A DNA stretch of 64,000 nucleotides from Clostridium_AT stratigraminis (GCF_045310675.1 NZ_JBJHZZ010000005.1:62001-126000), one strand, 5' to 3'; numbered from the stretch's first letter, positions 16,248-24,823 are shown. Translations and numbers: made by a program. The notes: generated by a model from the sequence alone, not told the origin.

Positions 16248-17894
16248 ATGGAAGCTGATTTGTCTAAAGAGGTCAATAAAATACTTGGCGAAGCAAAACA
16301 TATATACGCTTCTAACCCAAACAATTCATACATTATGAGCAAAGAAGCATATATAATGTCTAAGAATAATAATCTAAAAATGGAAGAAGGGGATGCTTTA
16401 ATTAGCATGTCCATGGCTTGTAGATCCAAGTCTCAAATTAATAAAATGCTGGAATATTCTTATGATGCCTATGAAATTTTTAAAACTCTAAATGTGTCTT
16501 TAGGACAAGCAAAGTCATTGAATCTTATGGGTATTGCTTATTTTTATAGTGCAATGTATAAAGAGGCGCTTCAATATTTATTACAGGCTAAGGATCTTCT
16601 AATGAAATTGAAGGAAGACTTTTTATTAAGCTGTGTTATTAATAATATTGGTGAAGTTTTTCGTGAGTCAGAAGATTACAGTAATGCTTTAAAATATTTT
16701 GATAGTTCCCTTAGAATTTGTGAATTAAATAATTTCAAAATAAATACAGCTTCTATATTAAGTAATATGGGAGAAATATACTTTTTAGAAAGTAAATATG
16801 AACAAGCCATGGAATACTTTACCCAAAGTTATAACATTCTTATTAAAGAAAATGAGATGGTAAATCTAGGGGAAGTAGAAAACAAGCTAGGGAAAATGCA
16901 TTTTTTAAATAAAAATTATGGGAAAGCAGAAGAATATTTTTATAATGCATTAACAAGATTAAAAAATGTAGATAATAAGTTTTACATAATTGATGTATTT
17001 TTAAATATTGCAAAGCTTTTAGCAGAAAAAAATCCACATAGAGCTTTTTATTATTTTGAAAAAGCCATACGGTACTCAGAAAAAACAAATGCAAAGAAGA
17101 AGCTTAGTGAAATTTATAAAACTACGTCGGAATTCTATGAGAAAGTTGGCAGTTATAAGGAAGCATTAGAGTACTTCAAAAAGTATTTTGCGGTAAATCA
17201 GGAAATTATATCATCAATTACAGCAAATAAGCTTGAAATTATTAAAATTGAATTTTCACATCTAAAAGAAGACAGTAAATTTGAGAAAGAGAAAATTATT
17301 AATAAACGCTTGGAATTGGAAATATCAAATCAAAGACGCCAATTAGCAAGTATAGAAGAATTAAATAAGGTTCTAGAGAAAACTACATTTGAGGACGAGC
17401 TTACTGGTGTTCCTAACAGAAGATACATAAATTATAACTTGAGCAAGGTTTTTGAGGAACGCTTTTTACTGGATCATAGCATTGTTCTTTTTATCATTGA
17501 CATTGATAATTTTAAAAAATATAACGATTTCTGGGGGCATTTAGAAGGGGATAAGTGCCTTATAAAAATTGCAAATTGTTTAGAAGCTATTCAAATTGAA
17601 CGGGGAGATATCTTTGGAAGATTTGGTGGCGAAGAATTTATTTATTATGCATTGGGAATAAACTTTGAAGAGGCTATAGAACTGGGTAATTATATAAGAA
17701 CTGAAGTTGAAAAGCTAGACATTAAATATACATCAGATAATGAAAGCAAAGTTCTTACTATAAGTGTGGGTGGTGCACTAGGCAAAGCTTCAGACTTTTA
17801 CAGCATAACTAGCATTATAGAAATCGCAGATAAGGAACTTTATAAAGCTAAAAATATGGGACGAAATATTACATTACTAAATGAGGCTAAATAA
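16248..17894 (+). CDS. Diguanylate cyclase with N-terminal TPR array (GGDEF)
   Basis: Predicted cytosolic c-di-GMP synthase. About residues 1-330 are TPR-type helical repeats (ALQYLLQAKDLLMKL, ALKYFDSSLRICEL, AMEYFTQSYNILIKE, ALEYFKKYFAVNQE), then a coiled-coil linker, then a GGDEF domain from DELTGVPNRRYINYNL. The active-site loop is GRFGGEEF, a catalytically competent GGEEF; metal-binding FIIDIDNFKKYND is intact. At the I-site position (RxxD, five residues before GGEEF) the sequence reads ERGD, so the Arg is missing and product inhibition is probably lost. No membrane helix. ATG 16248 fits GGGGG five bases upstream. Confidence 0.9.
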   Translation: MEADLSKEVNKILGEAKHIYASNPNNSYIMSKEAYIMSKNNNLKMEEGDALISMSMACRSKSQINKMLEYSYDAYEIFKTLNVSLGQAKSLNLMGIAYFYSAMYKEALQYLLQAKDLLMKLKEDFLLSCVINNIGEVFRESEDYSNALKYFDSSLRICELNNFKINTASILSNMGEIYFLESKYEQAMEYFTQSYNILIKENEMVNLGEVENKLGKMHFLNKNYGKAEEYFYNALTRLKNVDNKFYIIDVFLNIAKLLAEKNPHRAFYYFEKAIRYSEKTNAKKKLSEIYKTTSEFYEKVGSYKEALEYFKKYFAVNQEIISSITANKLEIIKIEFSHLKEDSKFEKEKIINKRLELEISNQRRQLASIEELNKVLEKTTFEDELTGVPNRRYINYNLSKVFEERFLLDHSIVLFIIDIDNFKKYNDFWGHLEGDKCLIKIANCLEAIQIERGDIFGRFGGEEFIYYALGINFEEAIELGNYIRTEVEKLDIKYTSDNESKVLTISVGGALGKASDFYSITSIIEIADKELYKAKNMGRNITLLNEAK

Positions 17895-18031
17895 GTCATA
17901 TGGCAGAAGAACGTTATTTATGGCATGTTTTTACTATGCATGTGGGTTTATTTTTTTGTAATCAGCTAATAAAAGCACTTAAGCTAATATATCTTCATAT
18001 TTTATTAGTAAATAATATTAGAAGGTGTATT

Positions 18032-18412
18032 ATGAAAAAAACATTTGGTACAGCATTAAACTGTATTGATGGAAGAACTCAAATTCCTATTATTAACTGG
18101 ATGAAAGAGAACTTCGACTTGGACTATGTAGATCTAATTACAGAACCAGGAATGGACAGGGTATTATCTCAAGGGGATTATTTCGAAACTGAAAGATTAA
18201 AAGAAAAAGTTTTAATATCTGTTACTTCTCATAATTCTAATGTTGCTGCCGTGGTAGGACATTATGATTGTGCTGCTAATCCTGTAAGTGATGGTGAACA
18301 TTTTAGAGACATTGCAGAATCAACTTTAATAGTAAAATCATGGGGCCTCCCAGTGGAAGTAATTGGCTTATGGGTTGATGAACATTGGCATGTACACGTA
18401 GTTAGTTTATAA
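18032..18412 (+). CDS. Short beta-carbonic-anhydrase-like protein
   Basis: 126 residues. NCIDGRTQ supplies the CxDxR motif (zinc Cys plus Asp-Arg dyad) and VVGHYDCAANPV the HxxC zinc pair, in the order and spacing expected of a beta-carbonic anhydrase. It is much shorter than typical enzymes (~190-220 residues), lacking part of the dimer-forming helices, and may be a minimal or divergent family member. ATG 18032 follows GAAGGTGTATT; the longer in-frame start at 17900 has no site and adds an unrelated hydrophobic leader. It sits alone after the GGDEF gene. Confidence 0.65.
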   Translation: MKKTFGTALNCIDGRTQIPIINWMKENFDLDYVDLITEPGMDRVLSQGDYFETERLKEKVLISVTSHNSNVAAVVGHYDCAANPVSDGEHFRDIAESTLIVKSWGLPVEVIGLWVDEHWHVHVVSL

Positions 18413-18460
18413 ATTTACAATTTTCGCATAAATATTAATCCATAGTATACCGTATTATTC

Positions 18461-18497
18461 TGAACTGCCCCCTGTCAAGTAGACAGTGGGCAGTTCA
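18461..18497. repeat. Palindrome resembling fused IS3-type terminal repeats
   Basis: TGAACTGCCC (18461-18470) pairs with GGGCAGTTCA (18488-18497), and an inner CTGTC/GACAG stem closes on AAGTA. The left arm has the TGNNCTGCCCCCTGTCAAGT look I associate with IS3/IS150-family ends. No transposase is nearby. It could be a solo remnant or MITE, or simply act as a terminator for the carbonic anhydrase gene; a T-rich ATTCAGTTGAATTTT follows. Confidence 0.5.
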
Positions 18498-18710
18498 TTC
18501 AGTTGAATTTTACGGTATTTCTTATTTTATATCTATAGGTTAAATATGCTATAATTGTAAATATAATAAATTTATTTTAATTATAAAGAAAAAAGGGATA
18601 TGCCAAATTAATGTTAAAAATGGCTTTTGAAATTGCAGGGAAAAAGATATTGGATACAATTATAGCTTAAAAACTATTTAAAAAGGAAGAAAATAAAATT
18701 GGAGGAAACA

Positions 18711-19277
18711 ATGTTGACAAAAGTATATTTTGTAAGACATGCCAAACCTGACTTTTCTGTTAAAGATGATTTATTACGTCCACTAACTGAAGAAGCTATG
18801 GAGGAAAGAAAAAAGGTAACAGAATTTTTAGCAGATAAAGATATTAATAGAGTGTATTCCAGCCCTTGTAAAAGAGCAATCGATACTATAAAGCATTTTG
18901 CAGAAAGTATGAATTTAAGCATTGATATTATTAATGATTTTAGAGAAAGAAAAGTTGATAATATATGGATAGAGGATTTTAATGCTTTTGCAAAAGAGCA
19001 GTGGCTAGATTTTAATTATAAATTAGATAATGGTGAATGCCTATATGAGGTTCAAAATAGAAATATAATGGCTCTAATGCAGATACTTGCTGAAAATGAA
19101 GAACACAACATTGTTATAGGTTCCCATGGTACCGCATTAAGTACAATAATAAACTATTTTAATAAAGAATTTAGATATGCTGATTTTGAAAGGATTAAGG
19201 ATCTAATGCCGTTTATTGTTTGTTTTACTTTTGAGGGTCAAGCTATTATAAATATAGAAGAATTCTTTTTGGAGTAA
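18711..19277 (+). CDS. Histidine phosphatase family protein (phosphoglycerate-mutase-like)
   Basis: 188 residues. The N-terminal VYFVRHAKPD is the RHG/RHA phosphohistidine motif, VYSSPCKRAIDT supplies the second Arg, and VIGSHGTALSTII the second His. This is a typical small branch-2-like phosphatase; the substrate is not predictable. ATG 18711 follows TTGGAGGAAACA. The promoter probably uses TATAAT-like GCTATAATTG at 18549-18556. It stands alone in an accessory segment between the carbonic anhydrase and vanW genes. Confidence 0.85.
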   Translation: MLTKVYFVRHAKPDFSVKDDLLRPLTEEAMEERKKVTEFLADKDINRVYSSPCKRAIDTIKHFAESMNLSIDIINDFRERKVDNIWIEDFNAFAKEQWLDFNYKLDNGECLYEVQNRNIMALMQILAENEEHNIVIGSHGTALSTIINYFNKEFRYADFERIKDLMPFIVCFTFEGQAIINIEEFFLE

Positions 19278-19361
19278 ATTATTTTAGGGAAGAAATGATA
19301 TGAATTATTCATAAATATTGGAATATATTTATTATACCTGTATAACAAAAGGGGTGGAGGT

Positions 19362-20186
19362 ATGGATTATATAGAAAAGAAACTCATAAAAAGGTCTAAA
19401 ACTAGATTACTTTTTGGCAAGGTATATTATTCAGCAGCAAGGTATAAGCAATGGTATTTTAGCGGGAAAAAATATTCCAGTAATGTTGTTGGAGAGAGAT
19501 ATCCCTATGTTATTTTTGAACACAGAACACCTCTTATTCGAAAACTAAAGGATGTAGATATGTATCTTCAATATAATAAAATAACAAATCTTAGACTTGC
19601 TGTAGAGAAACTTAATGGAATTATTATTAAAAGCGGGGAAACATTTTCATATTGGAATATTGTTGGGAAACCTACCTATAAAAAAGGATACTTAGATGGT
19701 CTTGTACTATGTGCCGATGGTACTTTTAAAGCAGGAGTAGGAGGAGGGCTCTGTCAGCTATCCAATCTCATATATTGGATGACATTACATACTGATTTAA
19801 TAGTAACGGAAAGACATCGACATAGTCATGACATATTTCCTGACGTTAGTCGAACGCAGCCTTTTGGAACAGGGGCTACCTGTTCATATAGTTCTTTGGA
19901 CTTACAAATACATAATAATACTGATAAAGAATTTCAACTTGTAGTTTATTTGACCGATGAGAGTCTGGTAGGAGAGTGGAGAAGTTCAGAAACCTCTTTC
20001 CATGAATATGAAGTATATGAAAAGGAACACTCAATAACCCCTGGAGTTTTTGGCGGATATATTAGGAATAATGTAATCTATAGAAAGTGCTATGATAATA
20101 TTGGGTTTATAAAAGATGAATATATTACTGAAAATCATGCCTATATGACATACAATCCATATTTGAGTGAGAATACATGTGGATAA
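19362..20186 (+). CDS. VanW family protein
   Basis: 274 residues with a VanW domain across the central part: RLAVEKLNGIIIKSGETFSYWNIVGKP, KAGVGGGLCQLSNLIYWM and VTERHRHSHDIFPDVSRTQPFGTGATCSY are the conserved blocks. The family was first seen in a vancomycin-resistance cluster but its biochemical role is unknown. This is the cytosolic short form: no signal peptide, and no van ligases nearby, so no resistance should be inferred. ATG follows GGGGTGGAGGT. Confidence 0.88.
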   Translation: MDYIEKKLIKRSKTRLLFGKVYYSAARYKQWYFSGKKYSSNVVGERYPYVIFEHRTPLIRKLKDVDMYLQYNKITNLRLAVEKLNGIIIKSGETFSYWNIVGKPTYKKGYLDGLVLCADGTFKAGVGGGLCQLSNLIYWMTLHTDLIVTERHRHSHDIFPDVSRTQPFGTGATCSYSSLDLQIHNNTDKEFQLVVYLTDESLVGEWRSSETSFHEYEVYEKEHSITPGVFGGYIRNNVIYRKCYDNIGFIKDEYITENHAYMTYNPYLSENTCG

Positions 20187-20241
20187 AGATAATTGTTAAT
20201 AATATAAATTTCAATATACAAATGTTTAGAAGGTGTTATTT

Positions 20242-20793
20242 ATGACAAGAATTTATGAAACAGAAAGACTTGTATTAAAAGTTTTGGACAAGTCTTATGC
20301 ACAACAAGTATTGGATTACTATTTAAGAAACAAGATTTTTTTAGAAGAGTGGGAACCAGTGAAAAATAAAGAATTTTATACAATAAAGTATCAGGACGAG
20401 CAGTTGGATAATGAGTTTACCATTATTGAAAATAATAGAGCGTTCAGGTTATGGCTTTTTAAAAAGGAAGATAGCAGCAGAATAATTGGTTCAGTTGGCT
20501 TTAACAACATTGTTAGAGGTGCTTTTCTATCCTGTCATCTTGGTTATAAATTGGATAAGGATGAATTAAATATGGGCTATATTACCGAGGCAATTAAAAA
20601 AGGTATTGATATTATGTTTAATGAATATGGACTCCATAGAATTGAAGCCAATATTATGCCTAAAAATAAACGATCCTTAAGAGCTGTTGAAAAATTAGGC
20701 TTCTATAATGAAGGGTTAGCTTATAAATATTTAAGGATTAATGGCAAGTGGGAGGATCACATTCATATGGTCTTACTAAATGAAAGCCTGTAA
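20242..20793 (+). CDS. GNAT-family N-acetyltransferase (RimJ/RimL type)
   Basis: 183 residues. IYETERLVLKVLDKSYAQQVLDYY is the RimJ/L-type N-terminus, GSVGFNNIVRGAFLSCHLGYKLD is beta-strand motif A, MGYITEAIKKGIDIMF is the acetyl-CoA loop, and HRIEANIMPKNKRSLRAVEKLGFYNEG is motif B. Ribosomal-protein Ser/Ala acetylation is the best-known activity of this subgroup, but the target is not predictable. ATG 20242 fits GAAGGTG six bases upstream. The next transcription unit starts with its own promoter at 20810. Confidence 0.88.
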   Translation: MTRIYETERLVLKVLDKSYAQQVLDYYLRNKIFLEEWEPVKNKEFYTIKYQDEQLDNEFTIIENNRAFRLWLFKKEDSSRIIGSVGFNNIVRGAFLSCHLGYKLDKDELNMGYITEAIKKGIDIMFNEYGLHRIEANIMPKNKRSLRAVEKLGFYNEGLAYKYLRINGKWEDHIHMVLLNESL

Positions 20794-20809
20794 TAAAAAA
20801 TAAACAAAA

Positions 20810-20838
20810 TTGACTAAGTTCTAAACTTTTGTTATACT
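20810..20838 (+). promoter_or_regulatory. Sigma-A promoter for the guanidine riboswitch transcript
   Basis: TTGACT (20810-20815) and TATACT (20833-20838) are separated by exactly 17 bp. Transcription would start near 20845, just before the aptamer. Confidence 0.75.
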
Positions 20839-20861
20839 TAAAAAACAAACTGTATATACTT

Positions 20862-20958
20862 ATGTTCTATAGGGTTCCACAGCTATTTAATAACTGGTTT
20901 GGTCCAAGATAGAACGCACAGCTCAGCTGTGTTCACGGAAGGATAAAAGCCTGGGAGA
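20862..20958 (+). promoter_or_regulatory. Guanidine-I (ykkC class) riboswitch aptamer
   Basis: The conserved blocks of the ykkC motif appear in order: CTATAGGGTTCC, TGGTCCAAGA, then TTCACGGAAGGATAAAAGCC ending in TGGGAGA. A CACAGCTCAGCTGTG hairpin forms the variable arm between them. This class senses guanidinium and normally turns on guanidine carboxylases or exporters. Here it lies between a good promoter and an SMR exporter gene, overlapping a terminator hairpin, which fits transcriptional control. Confidence 0.9.
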
Positions 20959-20988
20959 TATTTTTTAAATATCCCTTGGCTTTTTTTA
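20949..20988 (+). terminator. Riboswitch-controlled terminator
   Basis: GCCTGGGAGATATTT pairs with AAATATCCCTTGGC and is followed by T7. The 5' arm reuses the 3' end of the guanidine aptamer, so aptamer folding and terminator are mutually exclusive: ligand binding should allow read-through. Confidence 0.85.
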
Positions 20989-21018
20989 TTTCAATATTAA
21001 TATAAGGAGAGAAAAATT

Positions 21019-21339
21019 ATGCAATGGTTACTATTAGTTATAGCAGGGTTATTTGAGGTGTGGTGGGCAGTAGCCCTAAAGTATTCACAAGGTTTTACAA
21101 AGCTTGTCCCGAGTTTACTTACCATATTAGGGATGATAGCAAGCTTCTATTTTTTATCCTTGGCTTTAAAAAATCTTCCATTAGGAACTGCCTATGCAAT
21201 TTGGACAGGTATTGGAACAATTGGTACAGCAATTTTAGGAATAATTCTCTTTAAGGAACCAGTTATGGCAGCAAGATTAATCTGTATTGGGCTTATTATT
21301 GCAGGTATAGTGGGGCTTAAGTTTATATCTTCCAATTAA
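21019..21339 (+). CDS. gdx: Guanidinium exporter of the SMR family (Gdx/SugE type)
   Basis: 106 residues with four membrane helices, the SMR size. The essential Glu is E13 in AGLFEVWWAVALKYSQG, and PLGTAYAIWTGIGTIGTAILGIILFKEP is the SugE/Gdx signature distinguishing it from EmrE-like drug exporters. Clostridial Gdx exports guanidinium in exchange for protons. The upstream guanidine-I riboswitch independently supports this substrate. It is a single gene, where Bacillus ykkCD is a pair. ATG follows AAGGAGAG. Confidence 0.93.
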   Translation: MQWLLLVIAGLFEVWWAVALKYSQGFTKLVPSLLTILGMIASFYFLSLALKNLPLGTAYAIWTGIGTIGTAILGIILFKEPVMAARLICIGLIIAGIVGLKFISSN

Positions 21340-21727
21340 TTATTCTGTGGCAAAATAAAACCTATTTTACATCTTTCAAGAAACCACACCATAAAATGAA
21401 AGCAATGTGGTATATGAAACATCACTCTGACACACAAATGTGCCGAAAGAAACGTCCCTTGGCCGTATTCATTAAAAATTAACATATGAAAAATTTAGTA
21501 TAATTATAAAAAAGTAATGTGCTATTAAAATCCTTTTTAAGATTAGTTATATTAAGGTCTTAGTAAATATATGAATATTGTAAATTCAGCAAAAATAATG
21601 GAGAATTCTAGATTAAAATAATAATAAAAAGTTGTAAACCGTTAAAAAACCTCAATTTTTATGTTATAATAGTAAAGAACTTTATGCATTTTTGTGTAAA
21701 ATTATGATTAAATAAGGAGCTACTACA
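21340..21727. other. Intergenic region with repeat copy B and the ftsE promoter region
   Basis: 388 bp without a gene. On the minus strand, 21464-21440 reads the 25-bp repeat unit beginning GGCCAAGGGACGTTTCTTTC, three mismatches from copy A at 121-145; its partner arm is degraded (only a CACA/TGTG remnant at 21431-21442). Near ftsE a TATAAT at 21664-21669 is a plausible -10, with no clear -35. The rest is AT-rich with no visible structure. Confidence 0.55.
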
Positions 21728-22417
21728 ATGATTGAGTTTAATAACGTTAGTAAAATTTACAACAATAATGTAACTGCCCTTAAAAATGTGGATGTAAAAA
21801 TCGAAAGAGGAGAATTTGTTTTCCTGGTAGGACCTAGTGGAGCAGGTAAATCAACCATGATGAAAATGCTTTTAAAGGAAGTTGAACCTACTTCGGGAAA
21901 TATAATTATTAATAACAATATTGAAATAAATAAGCTTAAAAAAAGTGAGGTACCTTTCTATAGGAGAAAAATAGGAGTTGTATTTCAGGACTTTAGGCTT
22001 ATTCCAACTATGAATGTATACGAAAATGTTGCCTTTGCAATGAGAGTCATTGAGGCATCTACAAAGGATATAAGAAAAAGAGTACCTATTATGCTTTCTT
22101 TAGTTGGCTTATCAACTAAATTTAAGTCCTTTCCTCATGAACTTTCTGGTGGAGAACAGCAGAGAGTTGCCTTAGCAAGAGCAATTGTAAACAATCCCGC
22201 TATAGTAATTGCGGACGAGCCTACTGGTAATCTGGACCCTGAAACTGCAATGGGTATTATGGAAATATTAACTGATATAAATAGTGCTGGAACAACAGTG
22301 GTAATGGCTACTCATGCTAGAGAAATAGTAGACGTTATGAAAAAAAGAGTTATTGCTATTGAAAAGGGTGAGATAGTCAGAGACGAAAAGAGGGGGTTAT
22401 ACGGTTATGAAGATTAA
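21728..22417 (+). CDS. ftsE: Cell division ATP-binding protein FtsE
   Basis: ABC ATPase of the FtsEX complex, which couples cytoplasmic ATP hydrolysis to activation of periplasmic or surface peptidoglycan hydrolases. 229 residues: Walker A GPSGAGKSTMM, Q-loop FQDFRLIPTMNVYENV (a recognisable FtsE stretch), signature LSGGEQQRVALARAI, Walker B VIADEPTGNLDP, and H-loop MATHAREIV. AAGGAGCTACTACA precedes the ATG. It overlaps ftsX by 11 bp and is the first gene of a division operon. Confidence 0.96.
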   Translation: MIEFNNVSKIYNNNVTALKNVDVKIERGEFVFLVGPSGAGKSTMMKMLLKEVEPTSGNIIINNNIEINKLKKSEVPFYRRKIGVVFQDFRLIPTMNVYENVAFAMRVIEASTKDIRKRVPIMLSLVGLSTKFKSFPHELSGGEQQRVALARAIVNNPAIVIADEPTGNLDPETAMGIMEILTDINSAGTTVVMATHAREIVDVMKKRVIAIEKGEIVRDEKRGLYGYED

Positions 22418-23297
22418 TACCTTTAAGCTTTTTGTAGGAGATGCAGGAAAGAATCTAAGAAGAAACAGGACCATTACTACAGCCTCAATAGCTACAGTTG
22501 CGGCAACCTTATTTATAGTGGGAGTATTTTTACTTACAATATTAGATATTCAACAGCTTATGAAAGAAGTTGAATCAAAAGTGGAAATCAAGGTAGTTTT
22601 AAAGGATGATATAACTTACTCTCAGCAAAATGATTTGGAAAGTGCTATAAAAGCTACTCCTGGAGTTACAAATGTAAGTTATGAAACAAAAGAACAAGCT
22701 TTAGAAAATTTAAGAAATCAATTAGGTGAGAAAAATAAAGCTTTAGTAGAAGGTTTAGATAAGGATAATCCAATGCCAAATTCATATGTTGTTAAGGTAC
22801 AGACCCCACAGCAGGTGGTTTCAGTAGTTAACAGTATAAAAGATGATCCAGGTATTGATACAATTAAGGATGGAAGAGAATTTGTTGATAAAATAATTTC
22901 TATAAGCAATACAATAAAGTATGTTGGAGTAGCCATGTTCCTAATATTAATTGGTGTTTCTCTGTTTTTAATAGGCAATACTATAAAGCTTACTGTATAT
23001 GCAAGAAGAAGAGAAATAGGAATTATGAGATTTATTGGTGCTACTAATTGGTTTATTAGATGGCCGTTTATACTTGAAGGTGCTTTTATTGGTATTTTAG
23101 GCGGTATATTATCAACTATAGTTTTATACTTTGGATATAACTTTATTTATGGCAAAACTACAACTGGTATTTTATTAGTACAACTAATTAACCCAGGCTA
23201 TGTGCTTGGTACCATGGGTATAGAGTTTATCTTTGGAGGAATTTTCATCGGTGTATTAGGAAGTATTATTGCCATGAGAAAGTTCCTGACAGTATAA
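22407..23297 (+). CDS. ftsX: Cell division permease-like protein FtsX
   Basis: Membrane partner of FtsE. A cytoplasmic N-terminus (NLRRNRTITTASIATVAATLFIVGVFLL) leads into TM1, then a ~130-residue extracellular domain (KVEIKVVLKDDITYSQQNDLESAI to DTIKDGREFVDKII), then three helices with the FtsX-permease stretch RRREIGIMRFIGATNWFIRWPF. 296 residues is typical. The terminator 11 bp after the stop suggests ftsEX is transcribed as a unit, with the downstream M23 hydrolase read from its own promoter or by read-through. Confidence 0.95.
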   Translation: MKINTFKLFVGDAGKNLRRNRTITTASIATVAATLFIVGVFLLTILDIQQLMKEVESKVEIKVVLKDDITYSQQNDLESAIKATPGVTNVSYETKEQALENLRNQLGEKNKALVEGLDKDNPMPNSYVVKVQTPQQVVSVVNSIKDDPGIDTIKDGREFVDKIISISNTIKYVGVAMFLILIGVSLFLIGNTIKLTVYARRREIGIMRFIGATNWFIRWPFILEGAFIGILGGILSTIVLYFGYNFIYGKTTTGILLVQLINPGYVLGTMGIEFIFGGIFIGVLGSIIAMRKFLTV

Positions 23298-23308
23298 TAA
23301 AAAGCCGC

Positions 23309-23351
23309 AGCCCTATGACTTACTTTGCGTATTTAATTCATAGGGCTTTTG
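23309..23351 (+). terminator. Intrinsic terminator after ftsX
   Basis: AGCCCTATGA (23309-23318) pairs perfectly with TCATAGGGCT (23338-23347), followed by TTTT; GCAGC/GCTGC can extend the stem outward. The loop is 19 nt. Confidence 0.75.
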
Positions 23352-23416
23352 CTGCACATGTTCAACTACTGTAGTTTTACGATTTTATAATTAGTTTTAT
23401 GAGTGGGGAGTTCAAA

Positions 23417-24601
23417 ATGAAAAAAGGGTTATGTATTACTTTATCTTTAATACTATGTGTTTTATCTTTTAATGGTATTAAAGCAGATGAACTTACTGAT
23501 GCACAGAAAAAAATGAATAGTATAAATGGATCAATTAATGATAAAAAGGATACTTTAAATGAAATTAATAAGCAAAGATCTGATACACAAGCATCTATAA
23601 ATGAATTAGATAAGAAAATGACTGCTTCTTCAAGTAATTTAGGAGATTTAAATAATAAACTATCTGATTTAAGCACACAAATAGAAACTCTTAACGCGAA
23701 AATAGCTGAAAGTAATAACAGTCTAAATGAAGAAAAAGAACTTTTCAAAAAAAGAGTCAGAGCTATGTATATCAGTGGTAATGAAGGGTATTTAGAACTT
23801 TTATTAACTTCAAAAGATGTGTCGGATTTTCTCAGCAGAATGGATACTATTTCTAAGCTTATGGACTATGATAAACAGTTAATTAGCACCATTGAAACTA
23901 AAAACAAGGCCTTAGCTCTTCAAAAATCTGAGCTTAATCAAAAGAAAGCCGAAACTACTGAAGTTAAGCAGCAGGCAGACAGCAATATGAAAGAACTACA
24001 AGATAGTTCAGATAAGAAAAAGGAATTAATGACCTCCTTAGAAAAGGACAAGGTTACCTATGAAAAAATGATTGAACAGGAGCAAAAGGAGTCTCAGCAG
24101 ATAGCCCAAATAATTAGAACTATTCAAGCTCAAAGAGAGGCTGCTAAAAATAAACCTAATAGTAGCGGATCCAATGGTACTGTTCTAACAGGGAATTCTT
24201 CAAGTATTGGAAAGCTATACTGTGTAACGGGAAAACCTGCAGGTATTACTTCTCCTTATGGTTGGAGGGTACATCCTGTTCTGGGTACTAAGAAATTTCA
24301 TACTGGAATAGATCTAGGTGTTAATTCAGGTACACCAATATATGCACTTGCTGATGGGGTAGTTATATATTCAGGCTGGATGGAGGGCTATGGTAATGTA
24401 GTTATGATAAACCATGGCAGTTTAACTAGTTTATATGGACATAATTCCTCTCTAGCAGTAAAGGTAGGACAAGCAGTAAGAGGTGGGCAGCTTATTAGTT
24501 ATTCTGGCAATACGGGACTATCAAGCGGACCTCATCTGCATTTTGAGATGAGAAAGGCAAATGGTGATACTACGGATCCAAATCCTTATTATGTGAAGTA
24601 A
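23417..24601 (+). CDS. M23-family peptidoglycan endopeptidase with coiled-coil region
   Basis: Secreted cell-wall hydrolase, probably activated by FtsEX. The signal peptide is MKKGLCITLSLILCVLSFNG. Residues ~25-250 form long coiled coils (EINKQRSDTQASINELDKK, and similar), as in PcsB/CwlO/EnvC. The C-terminal LytM/M23 domain has the zinc motifs GTKKFHTGIDLG (HxxxD) and GPHLHFEM (HxH), plus SLYGHNSSL. Start 23417 has GGGGAG six bases upstream and restores the signal peptide; the in-frame ATG at 23399 does not. Adjacency to ftsEX matches the FtsEX-hydrolase partnership known in streptococci and bacilli. Confidence 0.92.
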   Translation: MKKGLCITLSLILCVLSFNGIKADELTDAQKKMNSINGSINDKKDTLNEINKQRSDTQASINELDKKMTASSSNLGDLNNKLSDLSTQIETLNAKIAESNNSLNEEKELFKKRVRAMYISGNEGYLELLLTSKDVSDFLSRMDTISKLMDYDKQLISTIETKNKALALQKSELNQKKAETTEVKQQADSNMKELQDSSDKKKELMTSLEKDKVTYEKMIEQEQKESQQIAQIIRTIQAQREAAKNKPNSSGSNGTVLTGNSSSIGKLYCVTGKPAGITSPYGWRVHPVLGTKKFHTGIDLGVNSGTPIYALADGVVIYSGWMEGYGNVVMINHGSLTSLYGHNSSLAVKVGQAVRGGQLISYSGNTGLSSGPHLHFEMRKANGDTTDPNPYYVK

Positions 24602-24635
24602 AGACAACTAATTAGTATAAAATGAACAATGTGAT

Positions 24636-24670
24636 AAATTTGCAAATGTTTTTGCAAATTTATTTTTTTT
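24636..24670 (+). terminator. Intrinsic terminator after the M23 gene
   Basis: AAATTTGCAA (24636-24645) pairs perfectly with TTGCAAATTT (24652-24661), loop ATGTTT, followed by A and T8. Confidence 0.9.
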
Positions 24671-24823
24671 AGTGTTATAATTATTTAGTATTTATATAAA
24701 TATATAGAGTGAAGATAGATATAATAATAAAGGTAGTTACATAGTTTAAAAATAATGCATGGATAGGGATGCTTTACAAATAGAAAAAGAAAATAATGCA
24801 TTACACTCATTGTTTTTGAAATA

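Noticed and set aside
17900..18031. 44-codon extension at the start of the carbonic-anhydrase-like gene
   Set aside because: No ribosome site at 17900 and the extension is an unrelated hydrophobic stretch; GAAGGTG sits correctly before ATG 18032.
18461..18497. Complete insertion sequence
   Set aside because: Only end-like palindrome is present; no transposase frame or remnant in the flanking sequence.
19362..20186. Vancomycin resistance locus suggested by VanW
   Set aside because: No van ligase, dehydrogenase, dipeptidase or sensor pair nearby; stand-alone VanW-domain proteins are common in clostridia.
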